Positions 50,330 through 63,060 are shown, counted from the first letter of the stretch. The stretch is 64,000 nucleotides of DNA from Chrysomallon squamiferum (GCA_012295275.1 CM022672.1:25160430-25224429); one strand, 5' to 3'. The notes: a model not told the origin generated them from the letters alone. Made by a program: numbers and translations.

Positions 50330-50570
50330 TTACTTCTCTTGTCTGAAATTTTCTTATCACCTGAACCTTTTTACCATTTGTATTTGAAACCTACCTGAAA
50401 TTGTTGATCCAAACATAGTCGTTTGAACCTTAACCTTTTGTACCAGAACCTTAACGCACCTTCAGTATCTGAACCTAGATGTTCCGATTGTTTAATCATT
50501 TAGTGCCCACAAAATGTTGAGTTTTCTGAATCTGAATCTTACCTATCATCACCTGAACTCAAACCCCCGA
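50287..50570. repeat. 39-bp poly(T) followed by degenerate minisatellite
   Basis: A T-run (about 50,287-50,325) is followed by about nine irregular copies of a TTGAACCTTAACC/CTGAACCT phrase at 20-40-bp spacing (50,360-50,570). On the - strand this reads as AGGTTCAG repeats ending in a poly(A) tail. Confidence 0.6.
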
Positions 50571-51299
50571 CTAAAAGCCATCATTTCTTGCCTGGTTTCT
50601 ATCTTTATTATTAAGAAGCTCATATATCAGCTGCAGTAAGTCTCTAATGACTCGTAAGTTATATACGTAATATATCAGCTTGGGTGTGTAAATAAAAACG
50701 TAAATCTGCACTGAATAACGGGTAAATGGAGTAAACTGGATAATGAGTGTTATAAACAAATAAATGATTGATACAGGCCAGACTGTTCCTTTAAAGTTTG
50801 TATGTTAATATTATTTTCTTTTTTTATAAAGAAGAAAGAAGGGAACACGTATGCTACTCATTGTCGTTAGAGTTTGTCGTTAGAGTTTGAAAAATAATTT
50901 TGTACAATAATAAATAATAATTCGTTCTGTTTATATATATGTATATATATATTTTATATAATAATATACACACATACACTCATAAAACTGAAAGAAAGAA
51001 AAAAATGTGATTTTAACTCTTCTTGTTAATATTACTGGTATCATTATCATCAAAAACAACATCATTAACTTTCAATGTTCTGTTAATAAAACAACAGAAT
51101 CATTGTTGTTATAATTACTTGAGCAAGAGTGAAGAACAGTTTAGTATATTCACTATTGCATTTAAGAAACATGTTTTTAAATGGTTTTTTTTTTTTGGGG
51201 GGAAAAGGAAAAATAAAAAGAAAGAAAGAAATATTTTCTAAAGCTGCATACTTTAAGTAAATTATTTTGTCTTTGAAGTTCGAGAAAACACGAAAAGAC

Positions 51300-51332
<33 letters not shown>

Positions 51333-51490
51333 GAGAAACCACAACAGCAACAAAAAAAAAAAGAGAGAAAAAACTACATATGTTTTTTTTGTTGTTGTTG
51401 TTTTTTTAATCTTTTCCAGACTCTTGTTCAAAGAATAAACTTGGAACCATAAGCACACAAAAATCTGCTTGAAACATGCAACCACGTGCA
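50571..51490. other. AT-rich non-coding sequence with A/T runs
   Basis: A-run 51,301-51,330, T-runs near 51,186 and 51,380-51,410. GTCGTTAGAGTTT is duplicated in tandem at 50,863 and 50,877. No gene recognised. Confidence 0.6.
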
Positions 51491-51910
51491 CCAAAAACCC
51501 CTCAACGGATCTTGCTTCTGAAATCTCGAGCCTGGCTTGGACTAACCACGTAACGAGTAGCTAGCTCGGTTATTTAACGAAAAACAGATGCAGTAATAAA
51601 ATTCACATTTATCCGAGTGTTGAAAAACAGATTGGGAGCGATTATTCGAGGCGCGCTGATGTAACGAACAAAAGCTGATCAGTGATGGGTTAGTAAGTAT
51701 GTGTAACAAAGCTTATTTGCACAGAGCCTCACTGTTTCTGGCAGATAAAAACAAAATTCCCTCGCTGAAGTCGAGAGATAGCGAAACACTGTTCGTTTAA
51801 AACGTTTTAACAGTATCTCTTTCTGCGAAAGTCATAAACGATTACAGTGATCTCATTGCATAACGAATGGTGGATGGAGAACGTTTTCCTTCAGTGGATT
51901 CTCTTCTGAG
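51491..51910. other. unique island, candidate conserved non-coding element
   Basis: GATTGGGAGCGATTATTCG, AGGCGCGCTGATGTAACG and AGCTGATCAGTGATGGG lie at about 51,630-51,690. Balanced composition; no coding frame. Confidence 0.3.
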
Positions 51911-52374
51911 TTGTGCAAAAAAAAACATGATTGTGATTTTTATATATATATTTCATTCTTATATACATATATATATTTTATAATATATATATTTTATATT
52001 TTTAAAATCTATATTCGTGCATAACAATGATGTGCGGAAGTTTTCTTCAAAAAATAATATACGTATTGATTTTCCAGAGTTTAAAAACTGAGATCAGAAT
52101 GTTGAAAATTAAATTAAAGTTTTCTCGTTTTCAGTGTTGCAAATGTTTTACGTTTTTCTATCATTTTTGTGTGAATGATTTTGTCTCTTACAAACGCATA
52201 CATACATACATACATACAGACAGACGAATAGATAATTGTACAAAAGACAGACAGACAGACAAACAGAAACGGACAAGAGATAACAGAGATAAAAAAAGAG
52301 ATTCAGTATTCTGAGTATGTATGTATATGTACATTATATACACAACACTGTAAATATATATTCTCATCACATGC
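51911..52374. repeat. (TA)-rich, (ACAT)n and (AGAC)n cluster
   Basis: TATATATATTT patches at 51,940-52,000; ACATAC units (about 52,198-52,218) then ACAG/AGAC units (52,216-52,262). Confidence 0.75.
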
Positions 52375-52450
52375 CGACAAAGAGACTCGAACATGAGACC
52401 AGCAGTTTGAAGTCAGATCACGAAGTACAGCTTTAGATGTTCTTGTGGTC
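52375..52450 (-). mobile_element. tRNA-derived SINE (head)
   Basis: On the - strand, GATCTGACTTCAAACTGCTG (complement of about 52,402-52,421) resembles a tRNA anticodon arm. TGTTCGAGTCT (complement of 52,383-52,393) matches the B box GGTTCGANTCC at 9 of 11. The A box is eroded. It ends near a GTATATGTATA microsatellite (52,318-52,340). Confidence 0.5.
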
Positions 52451-52759
52451 ATGATAACGTGTGCGTTCAGCCCCTGTCTGTGTCTGTATAATTATTTGAG
52501 TTGCAAATTACTTACACAACTAATTAGGAAAGTGTATTTATTTATTTATTTACTTTTCTTGCGGAAGCAGCGCTCGTTATTTTCACTGCTAAGTACTCGT
52601 GTGAAGGCTGAAAAATAATAATAATAAACAAAAACTGATGGATATATAAAATAATGAAAAAACAGAACTTGCAGAAAAGTTTTAAGATTATATAGAGTAG
52701 AAAAGTGAAGTTTGCCGAAATATTTTTCATACGTACTCTTTCTGTCTCTGCCCCTTAAT

Positions 52760-52762
<3 letters not shown>
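52451..52762. other. AT-rich non-coding sequence
   Basis: No gene recognised; (TTTA)n patch at about 52,535-52,552. Confidence 0.55.

Positions 52763-52838
<76 letters not shown>
52763..52838. repeat. (CT)n tract
   Basis: About 37 perfect CT units on the + strand. Confidence 0.97.
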
Positions 52839-52840
<2 letters not shown>

Positions 52841-53364
52841 ATTTCTGTTTACTCATTATCAGCCTCACACCTAGGAGAGTTCATACGTACTCACTTACAC
52901 CGATATGACACCCAGTAAACAACTAATAACGCTTAAAACGTCTCATTTAGCAACGTCTAAACTCTTTAGTGTGAAAACTTCTGCCGAAAAGACAAAACGC
53001 ACCTGCTGAATGGTGCTGAACTTTCGCTGTCAAAACTAGTAAACCGAACAAAGCAGTCGATCCATAGATCCTAAAAATAATCGCACAGCTAGGAAATGAG
53101 TCGTGTCCACGAGTTTTTCTCTCGTTATAACACACGTACAAGTGATGTTCTGTAAGCACATCGTTCGTGGGGTAGTTTCAAGATTTCAAAATGACTTACA
53201 CTCGTCTTTACTTTTTTTTTTTACGGGAAAGGACGTGATTAAATGTACATTCTGTTTCTGAATGAGTGAGTGAAGAACATACATTTAATAGGAATGTTCT
53301 ATAACACACGTATAAACACACACACACAAACAAACATATACACACAAACACTAATAATTAATGT

Positions 53365-53367
<3 letters not shown>
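52839..53367. other. unique non-coding sequence
   Basis: 52,860-53,190 is fairly complex. A 70-codon - frame has no recognised domain. A (CA)n patch lies at about 53,318. Confidence 0.45.

Positions 53368-53452
<85 letters not shown>
53368..53452. repeat. (GA)n tract
   Basis: About 42 perfect GA units, opposite in orientation to the flanking CT tracts at 52.8 and 54.1 kb. Confidence 0.97.
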
Positions 53453-54255
<803 letters not shown>

Positions 54256-54579
54256 TTATATCTATCCTCCTGCCAGTCTGTCTATCTATCTATCTATTTA
54301 TCTTTCTTTTTCTGTCTGTTTTTATACCTATCTATTTATCTATCTGTCAATCACAGTCTGTTCCTGACTCTGTTTTTTTCCCCTTCCATCATTTTTCTCT
54401 TTGTTTTTTTCTTTTCTCTTTCTCATTTCTTTATCGTCTATCTTCCTTCCTTTATAGCTTCCTCATTCCTCTTCTCTCTAAGCCTAACTTGCACCCTCTC
54501 TTTTTCTCCTTCTCTATAAAGATATATAATATTAGTTTGATACAGAAATGTCGATACAATACTTCATCAAACCGCTATA

Positions 54580-56270
54580 AATCACGTTGCACATAACCCA
54601 GTGGACCAGAATAATTACGTTTCTGGAAATTAACGCGTAAAGAATGCACATTTAAGTGCACGTTTAAACAGGACCGTTCTATCGTACGCAGATATTTCTT
54701 TCTCAATGAATTCTCCCCGGATAGCTATTCAGCTCTTTATTTTTATTGGTTTAAGATTACACTTTAATGTACGATTTTCCAATATATAACATTTGAATTG
54801 CGGTTGCAGATAATACGCTCGGATTGACTACAAATTAATCTTACGATAAGAAGTTTTCACACATAGTTCTTTATCATACACGACTTTATTCACGAATTTG
54901 TTTTATCACTGAATAAATATGACGGCGAAGTGGTGGTCCATTCATATTTAAAAAAAATCCATAAGCTGGCAGTGTTGGTTTATTGGAATATTTAATCGTG
55001 TACAACATACCGTGTGAACAGACTACGTCACAGCTGCAAAGCCTACGACTGATTCGACACTGGTCGCAAGAATCAGTCATTCTTGTTGCTCACACTACAC
55101 TTTAACCCGTTCCAGCAAGTGCTCTGTATTTATACTTTCGTGTTTATGGGAAGGTGAATATCAAATATGTTTTTCTGCTTTCTTTTCTTATATCATAATA
55201 AAACTCAACCGTGTATTGACCACTAATAACCGTTATTATCAAAATATGCGGAGATGTCATTAAATCTCTCCGGTTTCAAGACGTCATGCCGTTTGGGACA
55301 ACATTTCTTCGTATTCTTCGTGGAGACAAACACAGACTGGCCAGTTTGTCGCTGCTTGATTACTGATTCCAGCGGAAAACAGAATAAACGACCAATTCCA
55401 ACCAATTCAACAACACTAATGAAAGCCGGTTAGAACTGGTAAATAAGGATCCGCGGAGGGTGATTTCAAGCATTAAAGAAAGTCGATTCACAAATTAAAG
55501 GTTTTTCGATCGTCTAACATTATCAGGCTCAATAATAGTTGTAAGATGTTTGGGGGTTTTGGGGGGGGTTATTCTTTTTTTTTTTTTTTTTTTTTTTAAA
55601 CTGAAAGTTTGAGATAAAAATATATAATGTTATACAAATTTAAATACTGTTATAAATTTTGAATATTAGTTTTGTATGTGTTTTGTTGGTTTGATAACAT
55701 AGTTTACTTTTTTGTTTTTGCTATGTATAAGATATAAAGCAAATGATTCTCATCTTCACATAATTTTCCAAACACATTTTACGTGTAAATGATTACAAAC
55801 CCATTAAAATTAAAATGAAATTGGAACATTTTAAAAGAATAATAAAAAAATAAAACCTATAACAAATAAATAGGTTCTCTCACTCAAAAAAAACAAAAAA
55901 ACTTCCATATAATTAGTTTCAGCTTTTCGTTTTTATGTTTGGGGTACCTGTAAGTGTGCCAATAGATTAACATTCATCAGCGACACTAATGTCACAGGTG
56001 CAAAACACGTATTTCTCTCACCAGGAATATTTTCATAGATTTATGAGCTGAGCCTTGTCTTTGGTTGCAGTAAAAAGAGGATTTCATGCACACACTATGT
56101 GTTAATTGTACCCTCACACTGATCGGGTTTCTGTCCATCAAATGAACTGGAAATGCTTTTATATTATTATTTATTATAATGTCCACACCAAAATATTGAT
56201 TTACTACGTTTTTAAGATGTGGCCAGTAGGCGAACTGGAATGACTGATTTTCGGGTCAGATGGAGGTTAG
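54580..56270. other. unique and AT-rich non-coding sequence
   Basis: 54,600-54,780, 54,880-55,110 and 55,220-55,500 are fairly complex, with frames of 60-64 codons and no domains. A G-run and T-run lie at 55,552-55,600, and 55,600-55,900 is AT-rich. 55,930-56,150 contains GTGTTAATTGTACC. No gene recognised. Confidence 0.45.
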
Positions 56271-56640
56271 ATGATTTGTAGAGTTGTTATTCAAGGACGA
56301 AAATTGGATGTGGAAATGATAAACGGTGGTGTAAAATGTTTGAAGAATAAACAGATTCAGCAAAATAAATCTGTGAATGTACGTGTGCGTGTATGCACCT
56401 CTCTCTTTCTGTATATGTATGTATGTATGTGTGTGTGTGTGTATGTATGTATGTGTATATGTATGTATGTATGCATGTATGTATGTATGTATGTATGTAT
56501 GTATGTATGTATGTATGTATGTGTGTGTGTGTATGCTATGTATCTATATATATAAATGTGTGTATTTTTGTATGTGTATAATACATACATAAATACCTAC
56601 CAACGTACACACGTATGTATGTACGTAAACATGTATAAAT
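56271..56640. repeat. (GTAT)n array with flanking degenerate TGTG/CATA units
   Basis: Core at about 56,412-56,534 with (TG)n inserts at both ends; degenerate ATACAT units continue to about 56,700. The Cys/Val/Tyr/Met frames are artefacts, as at 3.4 kb. Confidence 0.95.
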
Positions 56641-56699
56641 AGATACATAGATGCATATACAGATATGGACATAGATACAAACATATATACGTTTGTACA

Positions 56700-56769
56700 A
56701 ACTGAATGTAAAACCAGATTATAAAAAAATTATAACATGAAGAAAAAAGATAAATAAAAAATAATTTAA

Positions 56770-56804
<35 letters not shown>

Positions 56805-57265
56805 GAAAATAAGAAAAATAAAATAAATCAAATCAAATAAAAATAAATTACACTCTAAATGGCAGACAAAGCGATAAATATACAGTTTAATATTATAAAT
56901 AAAATTCTACGATTTCAAACACAAATCTTATTTTTCTATAAATATTAATAAAAGCTATCCTTGAAATTACATGAACGTACAAAACAGTAACAGTTGATAA
57001 GATTTATCATTTATCTTAATAAAGTCTGTCTCTTTGTTATTACCCTCTTTAATAAGATCAGGCTTAACTCTGACAGATATAGATTATCCTATTCCAAACA
57101 TGTTCTCAATGTCTCGAAGGGTCCTGTCCGGTTCTGTTACACTAACTTTTTGTTAACTAAGCATTTGTCCTTTTGAGAGTCACTGCGATGTACATAGAAA
57201 GAAGCGCTAGCTTCCATCCAATCCACTAAATGCTCGGTTTAATTCTAGGATATGATATCTGTGAA
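56700..57265. repeat. (AAAT)n tract and AT-rich sequence
   Basis: AAAT units at 56,764-56,806 followed by AAAAT/AATC variants. 57,000-57,240 is unique with no recognised gene. Confidence 0.7.
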
Positions 57266-57327
57266 AAAGTGGTCTTTTATGTGCACCTACCTGAATGAAT
57301 AGGTAGGTGCACATAAAAAATCACTTT
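57266..57327. ncRNA. near-perfect 62-nt hairpin, possible miRNA-like precursor
   Basis: The left arm TTTTATGTGCACCTACCT (57,275-57,292) and right arm AGGTAGGTGCACATAAAA (57,301-57,318) are perfect reverse complements around the 8-nt loop GAATGAAT. After one C/A mismatch and one U-A pair, a G-U wobble and GTGAAA/CACTTT-type pairing extends the stem to 57,266-57,327, about 26 of 27 pairs. Either strand could fold. Length and loop fit a small pre-miRNA, but the lack of bulges also fits a palindromic transposon remnant. No mature sequence is recognised. Confidence 0.35.
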
Positions 57328-57409
57328 AACTATATGGTAAAAGTAGCCAATGGAATGACGTCCGCGGTTTACTTTTTCTTTTAATCGTTATAAGAAACAG
57401 TAACCAAAA

Positions 57410-58030
57410 CATTAACAACAACAACAATAACAACAACAACAACAGCAGGAGCAATATGAGATTCAATTAAACATCAGTTCATTAATTTCGGGAAACTTCC
57501 GACAATCTTCGGCACTCCATACCTGCAACATCGTTGAGGAATTTTTCTTTGAAGAAAAGCACTTGAAACAAGTTAGAACTTTCGCCTCCAAGCCGCGCTG
57601 TCAGGGGGAAATGGTTAAACTCGCATTACTTAATAGCAGCTTTCGGGAAGTAGCCAAGAATCACGTAGAGCCAACACACGATCGTACAATCGATAACGAG
57701 AAGACAACTTGATGGAGAAGTGAAATCAAATTCAACTTGGACGTGCACCAGATTTTTCATTCTGAAAACTTCAGCCAACTCGTTCATGTCTCCACTGATC
57801 AACGGCAGATGCAGGCGAACATTTCTCAACCGAGATTCCAGAGATCGCACGATCGAAACTCGTGGTGGTTTGCAGACGTTGATTCAGTGGCGATTGTAAC
57901 AGATGTCATTAATCTTAACGATACCTCAGCAGTATCAAGTTGTTTCAGAACAAAGGAAAAAAAAAATGAAGTTTTTTTAATCATTTATTTTCTTCATGGA
58001 AATTTGTTATTTGGATAATTTATTATTATG
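57410..58030. other. unique island, unassigned
   Basis: (CAA)n at 57,415-57,442, then about 500 bp of balanced sequence. Overlapping frames (57,737-58,018 +, 93 codons; 57,850-57,626 -, 75 codons) both lack recognised domains. The - frame uses a GTG start and is bounded upstream by a stop, so it would need splicing to be real. The region could be regulatory or old repeat. Confidence 0.35.
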
Positions 58031-58338
58031 AAAAATTACGTTTTGCTTTAGATTTAAATTTGATTATCTGTGTCTTTGATTGAATTGTGTTCTATTTTAG
58101 TTTTCAATTTTTTCGTTTTTTGTATATGTATATATGTATATATATGTACATATATACACACACATATACATAAAATGTACTTATTTTTTCCACTTATGCA
58201 CATAATTTCACTGAGAAACAATAATAAAACCTAAGGACGGATTCAAAGATATTTTTATCGGATTTTTTGAAACATATAAAAACACGATGTTATTTTATTA
58301 TTATTATCGTATACATATATATATATATATATACATAC

Positions 58339-58422
58339 GAATTATACATAGATAAGAGTTGTGTAATTATAATTTGAGAAAAAGATTATATGGCAGATTG
58401 TTGTTTGTTTTTCCTTGACATA
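58339..58422. repeat. 84-bp duplicated segment, copy 1
   Basis: Begins GAATTATACATAGATAAGAG and ends CCTTGACATA. It is identical to 62,749-62,832 except at 58,412 (T versus A). Flanked on both sides by (TA)n microsatellites. Confidence 0.97.
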
Positions 58423-58583
58423 TATATATATATATATTATTTTTTTTCTGTTCTAAAATCATCTCTTATGATGAACTACATAACCTCTGATCCGTAAACC
58501 CGGCAACATCTTCTTCATCTTGCCTCGAAGGGCGAGAAGAGACTCGTGTTTCTTATTGATTCTGACAATGTTGTTCACATTTA

Positions 58584-58802
58584 GTGTCGTGGGTGTCTCA
58601 GGTTATTTCAGATCTGAATCCACTCGAAAATCACTTTGGTAAATCAAAAGCAATGACCAGTGAAATCATTTGGGGCCAGGAATCGATAGACGTACAGTTC
58701 TGGAGGCAAATTGCAGGACTGCCGAAACTATTAGCATTCAGTGAGCAATGCAGAACAACCAGGTTTCTTTCGGCTTCACTGCGTGAATCGTTTCCACTTT
58801 GA
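58584..58802 (+). pseudogene. possible Tc1/mariner transposase remnant
   Basis: The + frame contains SDLNPLENHFG (58,608-58,640). [SP]DLNP[IL]EN[LV]WG is the hallmark around the third catalytic acidic residue of Tc1-type DDE transposases, and a preceding SQ fits the usual 'xQSPDLNP'. Downstream residues do not clearly continue the family. The frame opens after a TGA at 58,563-58,565 and has no ATG near the motif. A short, dead fragment is the best reading; chance similarity is possible. Confidence 0.35.
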
Positions 58803-59040
58803 TGAGTTTGCTCTTCGTCTGTGATCACGGCTGATCAGGCAGCTAACTGTGTAGTGATGTTCATTTGTTTGTTAGTCTGTGTCAGAGGACTGGGAGTCTT
58901 GTCTCTCTTAGTTCACATTAAGCCTTACGTTTATTGTAAGATGTTTAATTTAGTGCATAGATACCAAAATTATCTGTTTTTGTTGTTGTTAAAAACAGAA
59001 CAATAATTGTAATTATAAATTTGTTTTTATTAATTAAAGC

Positions 59041-59078
<38 letters not shown>

Positions 59079-60058
59079 CGTATATATTATATATTACACA
59101 ACACAAGAGCATTTATGCATTCATGTACACACACACACACAGATATAAACATTCATACGTTCATATATACATACATAAATACATGAACCATTCATACAGA
59201 CGTTCACACATAAAAACACTGAACCAGTCAGCAATATATTTAGCAACTTTATCAAATACTCATAAACGTCATCATTTTATGGCACACAGATTTATATCTA
59301 ACTTGTGATCTATGAGAAGTGATTTAACGTGGCTACCCACGGTCTATATCAATTACAGGAATTCTGCTTTATCAGTGACAAGAAACGCTTTGTGACTATC
59401 AACGTCGGCTCCATTTACCAGAAACTATTTCAACAGCAAACATTAATTTACACCTGTCAAAACCCACACACTGTGGACCAGCTCACAAATCTACATCTGC
59501 ATTCAGATTTATATCAATAAAGAGTTTGATAATAAAATTATTTCATAACAGCATTGTAGGAAAATATAACCGAATTTTCGCACTGTGTGAACCATTTGTT
59601 AAACAGATTTTTAAATTTTTTTTTTTTTTTTTTTTTTTAACCCTTAATGAAATATATCAGGCAATTCGGTTATTTAATGACCCGTGAAGTTTTCGTGCTT
59701 CGTTGGTCAAAGGTCTCGGGTCTCTATGATGGTGAAAAGATAGTGCCTAGCTGAGTAAACGGATTAGTAGAAAGCGCATTAAGATCAAGAAGGTCTGCAT
59801 TTAATAGTACTGAAAAGAAGTCATAGCTAAAAATGGCAGCTTTCGCCCACATCAGTAATTTGATTTGGTCCTGTTCAAGTGTGTTTGTGTATATATATTG
59901 CTTTGTCGATCTTTTGAAATTGGTAAACCTTATATTTATATTTAATAACGAATAAAATGAGATATATGTCATTGTTAACTAAAATTGCAGGCAGAAATTT
60001 GTTATGAAATATATTTAGTTTATTACTAATTTTTACGTTCAGAAAATATGCACGCAGA
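58803..60058. other. unique and AT-rich sequence with (CA)n patches
   Basis: (CA)n at 59,046-59,078 and 59,129-59,141; T-run about 59,616-59,638; 59,310-59,520 unique. TAGCTGAGTAAACGG at 59,748 weakly resembles a polymerase III A box without a B box. No gene recognised. Confidence 0.5.
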
Positions 60059-60059
60059 A

Positions 60060-60127
<68 letters not shown>

Positions 60128-60128
60128 A
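60059..60128. repeat. (AAT)n-(ATT)n microsatellite
   Basis: About 18 AAT units meet a short ATT run, forming a small palindrome at about 60,112-60,127. Confidence 0.95.
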
Positions 60129-60845
60129 TTAACATACTAATACTAATACTAATATTAATAATAATAAATAAAAAAAAAATTATATTATTGTTGTTAAATG
60201 TTGTTATTATTCTATATTCATTTATATTGTTTGCCGCAACAAAAATTTTAAATTTACCCTGACACAAAAATATTCTAATGTTGAATACATCTGAAAATTA
60301 CAAACCATGGAAGTACACTAACATATTACACAATATACTGTTTCTTTTATAAAAATTAAATAAAATAATTAATGTATTACGTACATGTGTCTTACAAATA
60401 TCAACTAAAATATTAAAATTTGATGTTTCTGATGGAAGACTAAAACATCAAACAAATCCATTACGCTGTTGTTGTTTTTAAATCTATTGTGTTCCGTTTG
60501 AACCGAAGCATTACATTCACATTTATAGCTCGTTAAGTCCGTGCTAGTTCCCACGCTGAGAGAGTGCTTAATTTGTACGTAACTCCACCTACTATGACTT
60601 CTAACAATAGATTTAGAAACTGCTTTTAACATCATCAGATATTTTTCTCGTTCATTTTCAAAGTTTAACACAATGGGTGGAACAACAGTAAAGAATAAAC
60701 ATTAAAATAGTAGAGAAAAAATAAATCAAAGGTCAATAAATATATTTTTTTTTATTATTTTTATTATTATTATTATTATTTTTTTTTTATTTTTTTTTTT
60801 TTTTTTATTTTATTTTATTTTATTATTTTTTTTTTTTTCGTGCTG
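60129..60845. repeat. AT-rich block ending in T-rich (TTTTA)n tract
   Basis: 60,745-60,838 consists almost wholly of T with A at irregular positions. 60,405-60,670 is moderately complex with an 88-codon - frame lacking any domain. Confidence 0.6.
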
Positions 60846-61300
60846 CTCTTCATAAGATATCTTTAACCAAAACTCGCTTCAACAAGAACGCGTTTGATTG
60901 TCACACGTCAGTAAAACACGACAGACAGAACACTGGTACTCATTCCTTTCTCTCATCGCGCTGTTAATGCCTGCAGAGAAATCAACAAAGGACTTGAAAC
61001 CAGTCTGTTTTCAACTTGCTCGTCCTGTCCATTGTACGCGCCACTAGAACAAATTACCAGTCCATTAGGTAGACCTTTGAAGAGGGTTGTTAGCTTTTCG
61101 TGGCGAATTTTGTTTGATAGACAAACAACGGGTGTCTCATTCGCATACGCTACAGAAAGAGATGGATGCGGGGAACAAAAAAAAGTGAACGTGTTAGTTC
61201 GTTAAGCGAGATGAAATTTAAAACTGCTGCAGTTTGTTTCAAATTAATAACTGTTTAACACCAGACTGTCAGCTACAAATGTAACAGATGTGATTTAATA
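60846..61300. other. unique island
   Basis: Balanced composition (GCGCTGTTAATGCCTGCAG, TGTACGCGCCACTAG). No coding frame recognised; possibly regulatory. Confidence 0.25.
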
Positions 61301-61331
61301 TAGAGAGGAGAATCTGAGAGGATGTTTGTCA

Positions 61332-61332
<1 letters not shown>

Positions 61333-61379
<47 letters not shown>

Positions 61380-61382
61380 TAT
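61333..61382. repeat. (AAT)n microsatellite
   Basis: About 15 AAT units ending in ATAT. An 18-bp A-run follows at about 61,540-61,558. Confidence 0.95.
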
Positions 61383-61734
61383 AGATTAATAAATAAATAA
61401 CGTCAGTTTTAATTAATTTATGAAGTATTTGTTTCTTTACGTTCGGAAACTAAAATAATGTACCTTTGGTCAAAAATAAGTATATATATAACAAATTCTA
61501 ATAATTTAACTATATATATTGTCAATTTAAATGTTATTAAAAAAAAAAAAAAAAAAAACCCACATAATTATTATATTACATGTTATTCTTTGTCTTTCAC
61601 TCTCTCTCTGCTTATGTGTGGTAAAATCCCTTTTCTTTCCTCCACTGAGTCAGAAAAAAAAGAAAAGTTTTAACAACATGTGTTGCGCTAACAGCGATAT
61701 CATAATTACCAGTGTTCAAAATATCCTGTTCTTC

Positions 61735-62010
61735 TGTGTCGCTGGGGCATGTGACGTGTTAGTTTGTGCGTAAAAACTATTACACCTCAGATGTCACGTG
61801 GCAATCACAGCGCCCCTCCCACCTGCTGAGCAGACGACAGTTGCGTCATCAGTTTCAAAGTTGGAAGCCAGATAAAAATTTGCGCGACAGACGTGAAAGA
61901 TAAGACGAACGAGCTGCTAATTGCAGAACAAAATTCTCCATTGTCGCATTTTTGTCATTACTTTAGTGCGAAGATCTTAGAAACGTAATAGAAAAAAATT
62001 CCCCTGAGGC
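61735..62010. other. unique island, candidate conserved non-coding element
   Basis: Dense motifs: TGTGACGTG, GATGTCACGTGGC, GCGCCCCTCCCACCTGCTG, TGCGTCATCAG, AAAGATAAG (GATA) and CTCCATTGTC (SOX). Balanced composition, ending abruptly in AT-rich DNA; not coding. Confidence 0.3.
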
Positions 62011-62502
62011 ACTTTTCTATTCTTTAACCACGACACAAAATTCTAATAACAACTTCTTCTTGTTTTTTTTTTTTTTTTTTTTTTATTTCTTCAGCAGGTG
62101 CTCAGAATCTATATATTATTTACAAAAAGAACATTTAAAGCTTATCTTAACGTCTAGGGAAGGAGATGAAAATAGCTTGTAGCTTATTTAAAAAGTAAAG
62201 CACTGAATAAATAATGAACGAATGAATATTGTTAAAATTATTAATTTACATTGCAGTGTATTTTATGTTATCTGTGTTATTTTGTAACATAATTAGTAGA
62301 AAGGCACATTTTATATGTTCTTTCAGGGGTTTAAGGAGATAAAACAGACAGCATAACGGAGAGAACTCAATGTGCAGACGATCGTTTTTCAGAATGTAAA
62401 GCATGTAAAGATTATCGTAGAAACAGTAACAATCAAGTATATAAAGAAAAGAGTACATGAACATATTCATCCGTTAATTTTTAATATATATATATATATA
62501 TA

Positions 62503-62542
<40 letters not shown>

Positions 62543-62748
62543 ATTCCGAGAAAATAACAATGTAAAATCACACACAGATAATATTACCATTTTCAAACAC
62601 CTGTTTGTCAGTGTGATAATTTATTTTATTACTAACAACAATAAAACTGTTTGTGGTATTTTACATCCGTTTATACCAGGATATTGTCGGCTTAATTTGA
62701 ACTTTGTAATCAATGGTACTCATAGACACAGCTGTGGAAGCCACTTAT
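62011..62748. repeat. AT-rich block with T-run and (TA)n-(TTA)n
   Basis: T-run about 62,067-62,084; compound (TA)n-(TTA)n at 62,484-62,540. No gene recognised. Confidence 0.75.
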
Positions 62749-62832
62749 GAATTATACATAGATAAGAGTTGTGTAATTATAATTTGAGAAAAAGATTATA
62801 TGGCAGATTGTTGTTTGTTTTACCTTGACATA
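62749..62832. repeat. 84-bp duplicated segment, copy 2
   Basis: Differs from copy 1 (58,339-58,422) at one position (62,822). It is flanked by unique sequence rather than TA repeats, so this may be the parental copy. Function unknown; no stable open frame. Confidence 0.97.
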
Positions 62833-62879
62833 GTTGCATACATTGGTTGTGTCAAATAGGACATGCTTAGTAAAGTACA

Positions 62880-63060
62880 AGTAACACACACATACACATA
62901 CACACACACACACTGTGAAATGAGCATATATATATATTTCTATGTGTGTGTGTTTATGTGCGCGTGAGTGCATATGCATGTGCATTTATTTATGTGGTGC
63001 ATATTCGGGATTGCGCGTGCACATGTACAGGCGTGCGTGCATACGCATGTTACAGTGAGA
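62880..63060. repeat. (CA)n and degenerate TGTG/CATG tract
   Basis: CACACA at 62,886-62,914, TA run, TGTGTGTG at 62,943, then GTGCATATGCATGTGC-type alternating sequence to 63,050. Arg/Ala/Cys/Tyr frames are artefacts. Confidence 0.85.

Noticed and set aside
57626-57850. 75-codon - strand frame with a protein-like look
   Set aside because: GTG start, stop codon just upstream in frame, no acceptor of quality found and no domain recognised; kept only as an unassigned island.
59748-59800. TAGCTGAGTAAACGG resembling a polymerase III A box
   Set aside because: No acceptable B box at the right distance.
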